A stretch of DNA of 6,998 bases from an uncultured Clostridia bacterium (lineage in GTDB: Bacteria; Bacillota; Clostridia; Oscillospirales; Oscillospiraceae). Below the pieces are notes generated by a model that saw only the letters and a program-made list of their open reading frames with translations, was not told the DNA's origin and searched no databases. The stretch lies in assembly GCA_937907975.1 (NCBI GenBank), contig CALEQS010000288.1, positions 1 through 6,998 of the forward strand, written 5' to 3'. Shown here one piece after another: positions 6,670-6,998 of this stretch (the stretch's first letter is position 1; each line of letters begins with the position of its first letter). The translations under genes and the position numbers were made by a program.

Positions 6670-6998
6670 TCAGATCTGCATCAGGCCGTACTTCTGCTCC
6701 ATCGCGGCCAGAAACTCCGCGTCGAACTGTCCCCTCGGGCAGAGGGCGACGCCCTGGTAGGCGCGCAGGGCGGCTTCAAAGGCGGCCTTGTCGTGCGAGA
6801 CGATGCACATGGCCGCGCGCGGCGCGGCAAAGCAGCTGCCCGCAAAAATTTCCGCGTCGTCCATGGACTCGACCGCGACGCGGACGATGTCCTCCTCCGC
6901 GTCCATGAGGTCGTCCTCGAGATCGTCGCCGCACTCGAAAATGTCGCTCATCTCCGCGTCGTCCGTGAGCGCGATGACCTCGCGCTCCGTCGCGGCGA
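6670..6998 (-). CDS. Unidentified acidic protein, C-terminal part (5' partial)
   Basis: A minus-strand frame is open from the window edge to a TGA at 6670-6672, giving about 108 residues without an upstream stop. The Met at 6951 is therefore probably internal rather than the true start. The visible part begins TEREVIALTDDAE, then has a very acidic stretch (CGDDLEDDLMDAEED) and VRVAVESMDDAEIFAG. It ends with CIVSHDKAAFEAALRAYQG and FDAEFLAAMEQKYGLMQI. The alternation of an acidic segment, short beta-like stretches and an Ala/Leu helix suggests a small alpha/beta domain at the end of a larger protein. The ALRAYQG...KYGL ending faintly recalls the region after the barrel in clostridial homocysteine S-methyltransferase family proteins, but this is only an impression. 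It is transcribed towards the nik operon and is probably functionally separate. Confidence 0.6.
   Translation of the reverse strand, partial: AATEREVIALTDDAEMSDIFECGDDLEDDLMDAEEDIVRVAVESMDDAEIFAGSCFAAPRAAMCIVSHDKAAFEAALRAYQGVALCPRGQFDAEFLAAMEQKYGLMQI

Noticed and set aside
6575..6908. Plus-strand open frames of 61 and 90 codons past the operon
   Set aside because: They lie over the terminator region or antisense to the minus-strand gene, lack ribosome binding sites, and have arginine-rich shadow-type composition.

Overview
The window looks like part of a chromosome from a moderately GC-rich Firmicute, possibly an anaerobic gut Clostridia/Oscillospiraceae-type bacterium. This is inferred from protein style, strong purine-rich ribosome binding sites, one TTG start and tight gene packing. 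No marker gene fixes the taxonomy.

Positions 1-6508 hold one tightly packed plus-strand operon. It opens with the C-terminal half of a NikA-type (SBP_bac_5) solute-binding protein, cut by the window edge. A short spacer with a strong hairpin follows, then two permeases (nikB, nikC) and two ATPases (nikD, nikE). These five form a complete nickel/peptide-class ABC importer. Two further genes overlap in series: an M14-family zinc deacylase (succinylglutamate desuccinylase/aspartoacylase type) and a MATE-family multidrug/toxin exporter. From nikB onward the gaps are +3, -4, -8, -4 and -14 bp, so the six genes are almost certainly co-transcribed and translationally coupled.

Positions 6509-6669 are non-coding. 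They hold a perfect 15-bp inverted repeat and then an imperfect GC hairpin followed by seven T's, read as the operon's intrinsic terminator. From 6670 to the window end lies the C-terminal part of a convergent minus-strand gene whose start is outside the window. It is an acidic, alanine-rich protein that I cannot name with confidence.

The most interesting feature is the gene combination: an importer for a small ligand or metal chelate, a cytoplasmic zinc amide hydrolase and an efflux pump in one coupled unit. The binding protein has Tyr where E. coli NikA, as I recall its sequence, has the nickel-ligating His416. The cargo may therefore be a metal-chelator complex held differently, or an N-acylated amino acid/peptide-like molecule. 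One model is import, deacylation and export of the product or apo-ligand. That model is inference.
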